NCBI GenBank assembly: GCA_016720655.1
Contig: JADKKE010000007.1
Coordinates: 1-64,000 of the forward strand
DNA length: 64,000 nt
Direction: 5' to 3'
Source of the DNA: Bacteroidota bacterium
GTDB taxonomy: Bacteria; Bacteroidota; Bacteroidia; AKYH767-A; 2013-40CM-41-45
Shown here: piece after piece, positions 19,307 to 28,406 of the stretch
Numbering within the stretch: the stretch's first letter is position 1
How the letters are laid out: the number at the start of each line of letters is the position of its first letter
Position numbers and translations under genes: made by a program
The notes under the pieces: generated by a model
Databases searched by the model: none
What the model saw: the letters and a program-made list of their open reading frames with translations, nothing else
Told to the model about the DNA's origin: nothing

Positions 19307-21895
19307 ATGTACTTTCGCACTGCGGTCTGCGCTTTTTTATACCTTTTTGGGTTTGTCCTTGAGTCGCAGGCTCAGCCTGGTTTCGAACGTGTGTACGGTG
19401 GACTCTACAGAGAAACTGCAAATTATATTAAGCCCACTCCTGATCACGGTTATATTTTGATCGGTACAGCGAAAGATCCATTTTACCAAACATATGCTTA
19501 TTACGTATTGAAGCTCGATAGCATGGGCTTTGAAGAATGGTCAAAAATTTACAGTAATCCACTCGATGCTTTTGGATATGCAATTGTTCCAACCTTCGAT
19601 AAAGGATATGCATTTGTTGGTTCACACATTGGGATTTTTTACGACGGCATCGCAGAGATTGTAACGTTGGATAGTCTTGGGGATGTTACCAATTCCAATA
19701 CATTCCCTCCGGCAGATGGATGGGGTACTGCAGGAATTGGAATTATTCAGACGCTGGACAGCAATCTGGCAATTACTGCATATACGGATGGATTTATTTC
19801 TCAGAATTATTATTCTTTGTACAAGATTGCACCGGATCTGAGTACCAGTTGGACAAATTTTTTATCGTATGATGGATCTTTTGTCAACGTACACGATGTG
19901 ATTCAGGAGAAAGATGGAAGTTATTTCTCCCTCGCTTACTACGATAATTTCTATTACGTTTTTCCAAATATCCCACAGGCAACAGGAGTACGCAAGTTTG
20001 CTGCTGATGGGACTCTGCTTGTAGATTCTGTATTTGAATTGCATTCCATTTCCAATTCTATTTCACCGACATCGGATTCCGGGGTTATCATCTCCGGCTA
20101 TCAGGATTCTTTGAATATGCGAAACATCATGCTTACGCGACTTGACTTAAATGCAAGCCCGCTCTGGCAAAAATCCTATGTTGCTCCATCGGGACAAAAT
20201 GCTGTGTTGACACAACAGGTTTCAGATGGTGGTTTTGTTATTTTAAGTACATGCTCAGGAATGCTTGCAAACCAGAATGACATCCAGTTGATGAAAGTGA
20301 ATGGATTGGGAGATAGTTTATGGTCAAAAACTTTTGGTTCCTATTTCGATGAACATGCTTTGCATTTTGAAGAAACTGCTGATCATGGTTTTGTTATTCT
20401 TGGAAGTACAACAAGTTTTAATGATTCAAAGATTTATGTCATTAAAACTGACAGCCTGGGAAACAGCGATTCACAGTATCAAATAGTTTCTTCCGGAAAT
20501 TATTTCTGCGAAGATGATACTATCGGTTTGTTCATCCAACCGCTTCCTCCCTCAGGTTCAACAATACTTTGGTCGAATGGGGATACAGGGGATACTATTC
20601 TTGTGAACACTTCGGGGAATTATTCGGCACAAATAATAGATTCAAACGGAGATACAAGCAGGACATTTATTCATTCGGTATTTTTTGCATTGGCACCTGT
20701 GGCCCAAATTGCATTGCAGGATACACTGCAGCTATGCAGAGAAAGTTTGATCCGGAATCTCAGCGCCGGGGATCTTAGTTTTCATTATCAATGGTATTTC
20801 AACGATACACTTATTCCCGGTGAAAATTCTGATGATATTATTCCTCAAGTTTCCGGTAACTATGCTTTAATCATTTCAAATTATTGTGGTACAGATACAG
20901 CACAGGTTTACATTGATTCCGTTTTTAGTTTGCCATCCATGCCAAGCTTAAATGCTGTTTCTCCTCTTACAATCTGTCCCGGGGACAGCTTTCGTCTGGC
21001 TGTGTTGGATACAGGATTCACGTATCAATGGTGGGAAGACAGTTGGCTCGGAATGCAGACAATTCCCGGTGCTGTGGACTCCGTTATCTATTTGCATTAT
21101 CAAAACAACTATGAAGTTCAGATCACTGATGTTAATGGTTGCGTTGCCTATTCGGACCTTTTCTTTTTAATGATTGATGATGCACCTGTATTTGTGAATG
21201 CATCCGGATCATCCAGTTTTTGTGCAGGCGGGCAAGTGCGTCTTACTGCTCCGGTTGGAAGTGATTATCTATGGTCTACGGGAGATACAATCGCACACAT
21301 CCTTGTTGACACAGCTGGATTGTATTATTTTTCAATGATGAGTACAGATGGCTGCCGAAAGTATTCGGATACACTTAATGTCGTTGTCAATGCCTTGCCG
21401 ACCATTTCACTCGGAGCAGATACGATGGTATGTGATACCAGTAGTGTTCTTTTGGATGCCGGAGCCGGCTTCAATTATTATTTATGGCAGGATGCTTCCT
21501 TCGATCAAACCTTCCTGGCTTTTTCTCCCCAGATGATGCCTGATTCTCAGGACTACTTTGTTCTTGTAACGGATACAAATGGCTGTGCTAACAGTGATAC
21601 CATCAGAGTGTATTTCGATATTTGTGATCAGGTGAGTGAGTTTCATAGCGGAAATGTGCAGGTTTATCCGAACCCTGCGACAATAGGAAAAGGAATTCAG
21701 ATAATCAGAGAAGACAATAGCACTGGTTTTTATTTTCTGCTATATAATGAATCCGGCAGCTTGGTGCTCAGCAAAGCCCTGAATGAGGTGAAAAGTGAAA
21801 TAATTCCTACACAGAACCTGAGCCAGGGAATTTATTTTTATCGAATTCAGAGCGAAAAGACTGTTTTGGGTCGGGGAATTCTTGTTTTGCAATAA
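19307..21895 (+). CDS. Large T9SS cargo protein with beta-propeller-like and Ig-like domains
   Basis: An 862-residue secreted protein. It starts with a signal peptide (FLYLFGFVLESQAQ). Residues about 30-380 hold repeats of the type TPDHGYILIGT and KLDSMGFEEWSKIY, suggesting a beta-propeller. These are followed by several Ig/PKD-like modules with C-x-GD and WSTGDT patterns. The end is a type A sorting domain (VYPNPATIGKGIQI, then a GIYFYRIQ strand and the short basic-hydrophobic tail). Such proteins are exported by T9SS to the cell surface or released. No enzymatic motif is visible. It may be an adhesin or structural surface protein. Confidence 0.8.
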   Translation: MYFRTAVCAFLYLFGFVLESQAQPGFERVYGGLYRETANYIKPTPDHGYILIGTAKDPFYQTYAYYVLKLDSMGFEEWSKIYSNPLDAFGYAIVPTFDKGYAFVGSHIGIFYDGIAEIVTLDSLGDVTNSNTFPPADGWGTAGIGIIQTLDSNLAITAYTDGFISQNYYSLYKIAPDLSTSWTNFLSYDGSFVNVHDVIQEKDGSYFSLAYYDNFYYVFPNIPQATGVRKFAADGTLLVDSVFELHSISNSISPTSDSGVIISGYQDSLNMRNIMLTRLDLNASPLWQKSYVAPSGQNAVLTQQVSDGGFVILSTCSGMLANQNDIQLMKVNGLGDSLWSKTFGSYFDEHALHFEETADHGFVILGSTTSFNDSKIYVIKTDSLGNSDSQYQIVSSGNYFCEDDTIGLFIQPLPPSGSTILWSNGDTGDTILVNTSGNYSAQIIDSNGDTSRTFIHSVFFALAPVAQIALQDTLQLCRESLIRNLSAGDLSFHYQWYFNDTLIPGENSDDIIPQVSGNYALIISNYCGTDTAQVYIDSVFSLPSMPSLNAVSPLTICPGDSFRLAVLDTGFTYQWWEDSWLGMQTIPGAVDSVIYLHYQNNYEVQITDVNGCVAYSDLFFLMIDDAPVFVNASGSSSFCAGGQVRLTAPVGSDYLWSTGDTIAHILVDTAGLYYFSMMSTDGCRKYSDTLNVVVNALPTISLGADTMVCDTSSVLLDAGAGFNYYLWQDASFDQTFLAFSPQMMPDSQDYFVLVTDTNGCANSDTIRVYFDICDQVSEFHSGNVQVYPNPATIGKGIQIIREDNSTGFYFLLYNESGSLVLSKALNEVKSEIIPTQNLSQGIYFYRIQSEKTVLGRGILVLQ

Positions 21896-21932
21896 ATTAT
21901 GCAAATTTTCATCTTCTGTTCAGGTCTTGGCG

Positions 21933-21940
21933 TAACTTTG
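21933..21940 (+). promoter_or_regulatory. -7 promoter box of the heavy-metal cluster
   Basis: TAACTTTG matches the Bacteroidota -7 consensus TAnnTTTG exactly. It ends 8 nt before the ATG at 21949, implying an almost leaderless transcript. The -33 position shows only TTTTC at 21906-21910, so the match is partial. Confidence 0.45.
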
Positions 21941-21948
21941 CATAAGGA

Positions 21949-22362
21949 ATGAAAAAGTCAATCAGAACATTTTTTTCTTTTATCCTTGCTTTCAGCATCC
22001 TGATTTCCTCATCCGGAGTTGTGTTGGCAGTGCATACTTGTTTCTCCAGTTCAAAAACGCAAATATCTCTTTTTCATCCAAAAGGATGTTGTTCTAAACC
22101 GAGTAAAAGTTGTCACAAGCTCCCTGCTTCCGGGTTTAAATCCAAATGTTGTGAATTAAAGATTTCTTATCACAAGATTGAAGTAAATGCGGATGCAGTT
22201 CATCATGCTTTTCCTGTAACAATTGCTGAGATTGATTTGCCCCTTTTTTCATCTGCAGTTTCTCCGGTAGTTTCAATTCCATCGAATACTTTTAATAAAG
22301 CACCTCCGGAAATTCTTACCGGAACTTCTTTTTTATACAGCATCCACCGTTTACTGATTTGA
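21949..22362 (+). CDS. HYC_CC_PP-like small secreted cysteine-rich protein
   Basis: A 137-residue protein with a signal peptide (FILAFSILISSSGVVLA). A VHTC motif follows, then a CC pair in KGCCSKPSKSC, another in KSKCCELK, and a KAPPEIL near the C-terminus. This layout agrees with the HYC_CC_PP family that accompanies metal-uptake TonB receptors in Bacteroidota. Cysteine and histidine ligands suggest periplasmic metal (copper?) binding; this is inference. It lies first in a cluster with a TonB receptor and an HMA-domain protein. Confidence 0.75.
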   Translation: MKKSIRTFFSFILAFSILISSSGVVLAVHTCFSSSKTQISLFHPKGCCSKPSKSCHKLPASGFKSKCCELKISYHKIEVNADAVHHAFPVTIAEIDLPLFSSAVSPVVSIPSNTFNKAPPEILTGTSFLYSIHRLLI

Positions 22363-22428
22363 TTGAATGCAATAGCCTTTATCGGGCTGTCTATCTTTTC
22401 TCAATGCTGAGAAAGGGTGGTTTTATCA

Positions 22429-24720
22429 ATGCATTCAAAAAAAATCCAAATGAAAATAAAATTCATTTTTGAGAGAATCGAAAAATATCATTTTCCCAGA
22501 CGGGTTCTATCAGGGTTAATTCTTGCTCTCCTTTTTTCATTGCAAGTCTATTCACAAGCCACGGTGAAAGGTTCCGTGGCAGAGTGGAACACTGAGATGA
22601 ACATGGAAATGCCACTGCCTGGTGCGAATGTTTATTGGCTTCCTTCGCTGGATGGTACATCATCTGACCAACAGGGTCGGTTCACACTCCGTAGTGCTGA
22701 TGCTTATCCTGCCAAACTTGTAGTGAGTTTTGTAGGTTATAAATCCGATACAGTTCTTGTGAAAAGTAATTCGGATCTCCACATCCGACTTGTAAAAATC
22801 CTGGACTTAAAAGAAGTTCAGGTGGCTGCTAAACAAGAAGCTGTCGGGCTGTCAATGATTAATCCGATCAATGTCGAAAAAATCAACCAGAAGGAATTAC
22901 TGAAAGCTGCCTGCTGTAATCTTTCGGAAGCCTTTGAAACCAGTCCGACTGTGAATGTTTCCTATAAGGATGCCGTTACAGGAGCGAAGGAAATTCAAAT
23001 GCTTGGATTGTCGGGAACTTATTCTCAGTTGATGACAGAGAATATCCCAAACATGCGGGGTATTGCATCGGTTTATGGATTGTCTTTCATTCCGGGCCCC
23101 TGGATGGAATCTATACAGGTTACCAAAGGTTCCGGATCAGTAGTCAATGGATATGAGTCAACGACCGGACAAATCAATGTGGAGTTCAAGAAGCCGATGG
23201 AAACGACTACCCCAAAATTTTATCTGAATCTTTTTGCTGAAGGCAATGGAAGTACTGAAATCAACACTTTCTATACCAGGAAAATAAATTCCAAATGGAG
23301 TTCAATGTTGTTTTTGCATGGCAATTATATGGATAGAAATATCGACAGGAACAAGGATGGTTTTCTTGATATGATGCACAACAAGCAAATCAATGTTTAC
23401 AATCGTTGGATGTACCATAGTGGAAAGAAGCTGGAGTCGCAATTGGGTGTTCGTTTCCTTGCCGACAAAAGAGAAGGAGGACAGTTGCATTCTACTGTGA
23501 ACCCTGCTCCGCATCCGCATCCCTATCTCACATCGATTGATTCACGTCGATTGGAAGTTTATGGAAAGCTGGGCTTTGTTTACCCTGGCACTCCGTTTAA
23601 AAGTATTGGCAACATCATACAGGGAACGGTCCACACTATGAATTCCAAATTCGGTTTGAAATCATACGATGCGATCCAGAAGACGTTCTATATTCAGAGT
23701 ATTTATCAGAATATATTATGGAAATCGGAACATCAATACAAGACCGGAATTGTTTTCCGGTATGATGGGCTGGAACAGAAGTATAATTTTCTGGAAATAC
23801 CGATAGCTGAGGAGGCCGTACCCGGTGTCTTTTTTGAATACACCTACAATCACATTGACAAAACAAGTGTGGTTCTTGGTTTGCGCGAAGATTATCATTC
23901 TGACTACGGCTGGGTGTTTACGCCCAGGTTTCACGGGAAACACAATTTCACTGACAATTTCCTGATGAGAGCCAGTGCAGGAAGCAGTTTTCGTGTGCCG
24001 TATTTGTATGCTGACAACATCAGTAGTTTCGCTTCTTCGAAAGAATTGTTCGTAACTGAAGAAATCAAGCCTGAAAAAGCATGGAATTACGGAATCAATC
24101 TGACTTGGAAATTTGAGCTCGGCCATCATGAAGGTTCCTTCTCCGCAGATTTTTACAGAACTGATTTCAGTAATCAATTGGTAATGGATGCATTTTCGGA
24201 TTCAACACGCATTTTATTCTACAACCTGAAAGGAGATTCGTATTCAAATAGTTTTCAGGCAATGTTGAATTATGAATTGGTTGAAAATTTAGGAATCCGA
24301 ATCGCATACAAGTTCGACGATGTGAAGTCAACTTACCAGGGGAAACTGGAACAGAAACCTTTGGTGTCGAGAGAAAAGGTTCTTGCCAATATTTCCTTTG
24401 CAACAAATAATGAACATTGGAAATTTGATTACACAGTAGTCTGGGATGGACCTAAAAAACTGGAGACTACCTATACTGATCCGGATGCCGGCGCCTTGCC
24501 TTCGTATTCGCCTGATTTTGTTGTGATGCATTTCCAGGTCACAAAAGTGTTTCGCAGGTTTGAGTTGTATGCCGGTGCCGAAAACTTCCTGGACTACAGA
24601 CAAGAACATCCGATCATCAATGCCGAAAACCCATTCTCGAATACTTTTGATGCCACAAACATTTATGCGCCAATCGATGGCAGAAGAATTTATGCTGGAT
24701 TACGTTACAGTATTAAATAA
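22429..24720 (+). CDS. TonB-dependent receptor, probably for a transition metal
   Basis: An outer-membrane receptor of about 763 residues (ATG 22429; an alternative ATG at 22450 fits the signal peptide better). After the signal sequence LALLFSLQVYSQA comes a carboxypeptidase-regulatory domain (ATVKGSV to HIRLVKI). The plug follows (INVEKINQKELLKAACC to STTGQINVEF) with the GSGSVVNGYE segment, then the barrel. The barrel has a His-rich loop (PAPHPHPYLTS), a possible metal ligand, and a C-terminal YAGLRYSIK strand. The neighbours, a cysteine-rich secreted protein and an HMA-domain protein, suggest uptake of copper or another heavy metal. The substrate is not proven. Confidence 0.85.
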   Translation: MHSKKIQMKIKFIFERIEKYHFPRRVLSGLILALLFSLQVYSQATVKGSVAEWNTEMNMEMPLPGANVYWLPSLDGTSSDQQGRFTLRSADAYPAKLVVSFVGYKSDTVLVKSNSDLHIRLVKILDLKEVQVAAKQEAVGLSMINPINVEKINQKELLKAACCNLSEAFETSPTVNVSYKDAVTGAKEIQMLGLSGTYSQLMTENIPNMRGIASVYGLSFIPGPWMESIQVTKGSGSVVNGYESTTGQINVEFKKPMETTTPKFYLNLFAEGNGSTEINTFYTRKINSKWSSMLFLHGNYMDRNIDRNKDGFLDMMHNKQINVYNRWMYHSGKKLESQLGVRFLADKREGGQLHSTVNPAPHPHPYLTSIDSRRLEVYGKLGFVYPGTPFKSIGNIIQGTVHTMNSKFGLKSYDAIQKTFYIQSIYQNILWKSEHQYKTGIVFRYDGLEQKYNFLEIPIAEEAVPGVFFEYTYNHIDKTSVVLGLREDYHSDYGWVFTPRFHGKHNFTDNFLMRASAGSSFRVPYLYADNISSFASSKELFVTEEIKPEKAWNYGINLTWKFELGHHEGSFSADFYRTDFSNQLVMDAFSDSTRILFYNLKGDSYSNSFQAMLNYELVENLGIRIAYKFDDVKSTYQGKLEQKPLVSREKVLANISFATNNEHWKFDYTVVWDGPKKLETTYTDPDAGALPSYSPDFVVMHFQVTKVFRRFELYAGAENFLDYRQEHPIINAENPFSNTFDATNIYAPIDGRRIYAGLRYSIK

Positions 24721-24753
24721 TCAAGATTTTAAAAAAAAACAAAAACGATCTTT

Positions 24754-25101
24754 ATGAAAACTCTAAAAATAATATTCCTGTCGTTGTTCCTATTTGTTTC
24801 CGTAAGCAATTTGTTTGCTCAAACAGATACCGTTAGAATCCACACATCCTCACTGTGCGACATGTGCAAAAAGACCATTGAGCGTGATTTGTCATTCGAG
24901 AAAGGTGTAAAAACCATTAACCTGGATATAGATTCAAAATTGGTAACAGTAGTTTATTTGCCTTCGAAAACAAATCCGGAAAAGATTCGGGTTGCACTCA
25001 CGAAAATCGGTTATGATGCAGATTCACTAAAAGCAGATGCAAAGCTTTTGATAAATTACCGGATTGTTTCGGGTATCATGAATGATCTAAGGAACAGGTA
25101 G
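24754..25101 (+). CDS. Secreted heavy-metal-associated (HMA) domain protein
   Basis: A 115-residue protein with a signal peptide (1-22, ending FAQ). One HMA domain follows, with ligands C35 and C38 in SSLCDMCKKTIER, a variant of MxCxxC, and the usual VKTINLDIDSKLVTVVY and KIGYDAD strands. HMA domains bind Cu(I), Zn or Cd; the periplasmic location fits handling of metal delivered by the TonB receptor encoded 33 bp upstream. It is the last gene before a strong convergent terminator. Confidence 0.85.
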   Translation: MKTLKIIFLSLFLFVSVSNLFAQTDTVRIHTSSLCDMCKKTIERDLSFEKGVKTINLDIDSKLVTVVYLPSKTNPEKIRVALTKIGYDADSLKADAKLLINYRIVSGIMNDLRNR

Positions 25102-25156
25102 GATGGTATTCGTCATTAAAAAATAATCCAATACGTCATTCCTTTTTTTAAACAAG

Positions 25157-25219
25157 ATAAATAAGAAGAATCACGTTGACCTAAAGCATCGCTTCGATCG
25201 GGTGATTCTTCTTATTTAT
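25157..25219. terminator. Bidirectional terminator, HMA gene versus amidohydrolase gene
   Basis: Perfect 18-bp arms at 25157-25174 and 25202-25219 (core AAGAAGAATCAC / GTGATTCTTCTT) with a 27-nt loop. They lie between converging genes and have AT-rich outer ends. Confidence 0.75.
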
Positions 25220-25236
25220 TTATGAGTTTCTGAAAA

Positions 25237-26883
25237 TTATTTGCCAAAAACTTTCTCTCCATTTACATAAGTTGCAAGCACCTTAGTGTTTGGAATGTTA
25301 TGGCCTTCAACTTTCATGATATCCTGATCCAGGATTACGAAATCAGCGACTTTTCCTTCCTCCAAACTGCCTTTTTCATTTTCTTCAAAATTTGAATATG
25401 CAGCCCAGATGGTCATCGCACGCAGGGCATCTTTCTTTTTGATTTTGTTTTCAGGCTGGAAACCTCCGGAAGGGAAATCTTTAAGATCCTTTCGTTCAAC
25501 CGCTGCATAGAAAGTATACAATGGATTGATATTTTCTACTGGAAAATCTGTTCCAAAAACTATTGTTCCTCCTGCTTCTTCCTTCAATTCTTTGTATGCA
25601 TAAGCGTTTGCCAGACGGGTCTTTCCTAATCTTTCTTCAGCCCAATACATATCACTCGTTGCATGCGTGGGTTGAACAGATGGAATAATGCTATAATCTC
25701 CGAAATAGTTATGATCTTTTGGATCTACTACCTGGCAATGTTCGATTCTCCAGCGCCTGTTGTTTTCACCATTCAGATGATCCGCATATATTCGTAGTAC
25801 AACGTTTACAGCGGAGTCGCCAATAGCATGGGTACATACCTGGAATCCATTTTCCAGCGCTTCGTCGGCTATTTCTTTCATGTACTTCTGTGAATTCAAC
25901 AAAAAACCATAATGTCCCGGTTGATCGGAATAGGCTTTTTTCAGACAGGCACCTCTTGAACCCAGAGATCCATCTGCATAAACTTTAATCGCACGAACAG
26001 TTAGGCGTTCTGTTTTTACCGGACCATGTTCAAAGAAGTGTTCTCGTGTTTTTACTTCATCAGAAAACATGGCATATACACGAATTTTTAGTTTACCGGA
26101 TTTTTGCAACTCATCAATTAATTGAATCGAGTCTTTTCCAAGTCCTGCATCATCAACAGTTGTGAGGCCCACGGCAAAACAATTCTTCTGGGCTTCGAGC
26201 AGAGCATTTTCATGCATTTCTTTAGTAAATGCCGGAATTTTTCCTCTGACGAGGTCTACTGCATTGTCAATTAAGACACCCGTCAAAGCTCCGTTCTCCA
26301 ATAGAATTTCTCCTCCTTCAATCTTCGTTGTTGCTGTGATTCCTGCCAGGGACAATGCAACTTGATTGCACAGAACAGCATGTCCGTCAATTCGCATAAG
26401 GTATACAGGTTTGTCAGGGAATAAACTGTCAAGCTTGTGGCGTGTCGGAAATTCTTTAACAACCCAATCATTCTGATCCCATCCACGACCAAGGATCCAT
26501 TCAAATTTGTTAGTTTGTGCATACACTCTAATTTTTTCCAATGCCTCTTCAAAGGAAGTTGTTCCGGATAAGTCACATTTTACCAAGTCGCTACCGTAAC
26601 CGAAAAAATGACAATGGCCGTCGATAAAGCCGGGGTAAACGGCATTTCCCTGGAGATCGATGCTTTGTTCAGTTTCGAATGCATCCAGAATATCATCATT
26701 TTTTCCGATGGCGATTATTTTTCCATTGCGGACAGCCATAGCTTCAACGATATTAAAACCATTATCTACAGTATAAATTATACCATGATGCAATACCAAA
26801 TCCGCTTTTTTTGTCCAACTACAGGAATAGTTTAACAACAAAGTTATTGCGAGAAGTAAAGAAACATTCCTATTCATACCCAT
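25237..26883 (-). CDS. Amidohydrolase family 3 (YtcJ-like) lipoprotein
   Basis: A 548-residue protein starting with a lipoprotein signal (LLLAITLLLNYSC, lipid-anchored cysteine about residue 21). The Amidohydrolase_3 fold follows: DLVLHHGIIYTVD, the metal site DGHCHFFG (HxH), RIDGHAVLCN, CTHAIGD, RIEHCQV and GTDFPVENINP, where the last Asp is a usual catalytic metal ligand. Family members hydrolyse amide or imidate bonds of many small molecules; the substrate is unknown. Periplasmic or outer-membrane attachment is inferred from the lipobox. Confidence 0.85.
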   Translation of the reverse strand: MGMNRNVSLLLAITLLLNYSCSWTKKADLVLHHGIIYTVDNGFNIVEAMAVRNGKIIAIGKNDDILDAFETEQSIDLQGNAVYPGFIDGHCHFFGYGSDLVKCDLSGTTSFEEALEKIRVYAQTNKFEWILGRGWDQNDWVVKEFPTRHKLDSLFPDKPVYLMRIDGHAVLCNQVALSLAGITATTKIEGGEILLENGALTGVLIDNAVDLVRGKIPAFTKEMHENALLEAQKNCFAVGLTTVDDAGLGKDSIQLIDELQKSGKLKIRVYAMFSDEVKTREHFFEHGPVKTERLTVRAIKVYADGSLGSRGACLKKAYSDQPGHYGFLLNSQKYMKEIADEALENGFQVCTHAIGDSAVNVVLRIYADHLNGENNRRWRIEHCQVVDPKDHNYFGDYSIIPSVQPTHATSDMYWAEERLGKTRLANAYAYKELKEEAGGTIVFGTDFPVENINPLYTFYAAVERKDLKDFPSGGFQPENKIKKKDALRAMTIWAAYSNFEENEKGSLEEGKVADFVILDQDIMKVEGHNIPNTKVLATYVNGEKVFGK

Positions 26884-26900
26884 GTTAAAATCGTTTGGAA

Positions 26901-26932
26901 TTTTGACTCTGCAAAGTAAACCAATATCTTCG
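26901..26932 (+). promoter_or_regulatory. Promoter of the DinB/YfiT gene
   Basis: TTTTG (26901-26905), a 19-nt spacer, and TATCTTCG (26925-26932), one base off TAnnTTTG. Start of transcription would be near 26939, giving a leader of about 17 nt before ATG 26956. Both boxes and the spacer fit the Bacteroidota sigma-ABfr promoter. Confidence 0.65.
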
Positions 26933-26955
26933 CAGGATACAAAATACTACAGATA

Positions 26956-27498
26956 ATGACTAAAATTTTATTGGATGAATTACGCTATCCAATTGGAAAA
27001 TATGTTAAACCAACAAATTTTTCGGATTCAGATGTCCAAATTTATATCGAAAGAATTGAGAACTTACCTGGCCGACTCCGTGAGTCTGTTGCCGGATTAA
27101 ATGATCAACAATTGGACACACCGTACAGGGACGGAGGCTGGACGATTCGACAGGTTGTTCATCATGTAGCAGATAGTCATATGAATGCCTATTGTCGGTT
27201 TAAACTTGGGATGACAGAGGACTTGCCGTCTATCCGTCCGTATGATGAAAATCTATGGGCGAAAACAGAAGATGGATTGCATGGTAAACCCGAACTTTCA
27301 CTTGCGCTTCTCGAAAACCTGCACACCCGATGGGTGTATTTTTTGCGTAGTTTGAATAGCACTGACTGGCAACGAAAAATTTATCACCCGGAAGCCAAAA
27401 TTGAATACACGCTTTTTCAATTACTCGCAATGTATGCCTGGCACGGTGACCATCATTTGGGGCATATTATGTCGCTATTGAAAAGAAAGAGCTTTTAG
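26956..27498 (+). CDS. DinB-superfamily thiol transferase, YfiT/BstA-like
   Basis: A 180-residue four-helix DinB-fold protein. The metal-binding histidines are seen in QVVHHVADSH (67-75) and in AWHGDHHLGHI near residue 160. YfiT/BstA-like enzymes transfer bacillithiol to electrophiles in detoxification; Bacteroidota of this kind often make bacillithiol. The N-terminal LRYPIGKYVKP matches the YfiT subgroup. Cytoplasmic. It has its own recognisable promoter, and its stop directly precedes a short-repeat region. Confidence 0.82.
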   Translation: MTKILLDELRYPIGKYVKPTNFSDSDVQIYIERIENLPGRLRESVAGLNDQQLDTPYRDGGWTIRQVVHHVADSHMNAYCRFKLGMTEDLPSIRPYDENLWAKTEDGLHGKPELSLALLENLHTRWVYFLRSLNSTDWQRKIYHPEAKIEYTLFQLLAMYAWHGDHHLGHIMSLLKRKSF

Positions 27499-27626
27499 AA
27501 TTGTTGATTTTAGATTTTTGATTGTTGATTGAATGCCCAATCTACAATCTACAATCTACAATCTACAATCCTCAATCTACATTCCTCAATCTACAATCAT
27601 CAATCCTCAATCTACAATCCTCAAAA
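27499..27626 (+). repeat. Heptamer-type tandem repeat upstream of rluE
   Basis: Directly after the DinB stop a C-free stretch (GATTGTTGATTTTAG-like, to about 27533) is followed from about 27535 by about twelve units of CAATCTA/CAATCCT/CAATCAT, which contain no G. The two halves are partly complementary (GATTGTTGATT versus AATCATCAATC). The array ends at the ATG of the pseudouridine synthase. Because the 7-nt unit contains no stop, all three frames stay open and an upstream in-frame extension is artificial. Confidence 0.85.
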
Positions 27627-28208
27627 ATGTCCCGCCATTTTCTCATTCACAAACCCTACGGTTATCTCAGTCAGTTTGTTTGTGAGTTGCCAAAAAAGAA
27701 ATTGCTTGGAGAATTGTACGATTTTCCAGAGGGAATTATGGCCATTGGTCGTCTCGATGAAGAAAGTGAAGGCTTGTTATTGCTTACAACAAATGGTGTG
27801 ACAAGTGAACGGGTGAGAAGTAAGAAAGTAGAGAAGGAATATTTTGCTCAGGTTGACGGCGAAATTTCTGACGAAGCAATTGCACAATTGCAGCAAGGTG
27901 TTGAAATTGGTATCCGGGATGTAAAATACCAAACTTTGCCATGTTCAGTTTTTAGGTTGAATGAAAAGCCGGATTTTCCACCACGGACTCGTAGAATCCG
28001 GGACGACCGACATGGTCCGACGAGTTGGGTTTCAATCACCTTGTCTGAAGGGAAAAACCGGCAGGTGCGTAAAATGACGGCAACTGTTGGCTTTCCTACT
28101 TTGAGATTATTCAGAGTCAGAATTGGAAAGATATTTCTTGATCAACTTAAAGCTGGCGAAGTGATGGAGGTGGAGCAGGCTTTCATAGATGAAGGCATCC
28201 TCGGTTGA
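27627..28208 (+). CDS. rluE: 23S rRNA pseudouridine synthase, RluE-like
   Basis: A 193-residue protein from ATG 27627, chosen because the preceding codons are repeat DNA. It begins RHFLIHKPYGYLSQF, a usual RsuA/RluB/E/F opening. The catalytic aspartate lies in GRLDEESEGLLLLTTNG, and GKNRQVRKMTATVGFPTLRLFRVRIG forms the conserved C-terminal part. No S4 domain is present, which fits RluE (23S U2457) better than RluB/F. Cytoplasmic ribosome-maturation enzyme. Confidence 0.88.
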   Translation: MSRHFLIHKPYGYLSQFVCELPKKKLLGELYDFPEGIMAIGRLDEESEGLLLLTTNGVTSERVRSKKVEKEYFAQVDGEISDEAIAQLQQGVEIGIRDVKYQTLPCSVFRLNEKPDFPPRTRRIRDDRHGPTSWVSITLSEGKNRQVRKMTATVGFPTLRLFRVRIGKIFLDQLKAGEVMEVEQAFIDEGILG

Positions 28209-28406
28209 GATCTATAACGATTCAATTTATCTGTATTAAAATGAAATTTAGGTAGATGCCATTTCAGATTTTTTCAAAACAATGAAGCGGAGTAGGCACA
28301 AATTGTATAATTGAGAATCAATTTCTTGATTTTCACAGATACATTCGGTCAATTTACCGGAATTTCGTGTTTGTTTCCGTCTGGAAACTTACATTTGAAA
28401 ACTATC

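Noticed and set aside
27522..27626. N-terminal extension of the RluE-like protein
   Set aside because: It is encoded entirely by the heptamer repeat; family members begin at the RHFLIHKP segment, so the ATG at 27627 is used.
27535..27626. CRISPR array
   Set aside because: Units are 7 nt with no spacers. The same holds for the arrays at 11105, 38748 and 59026, and no cas gene is present.
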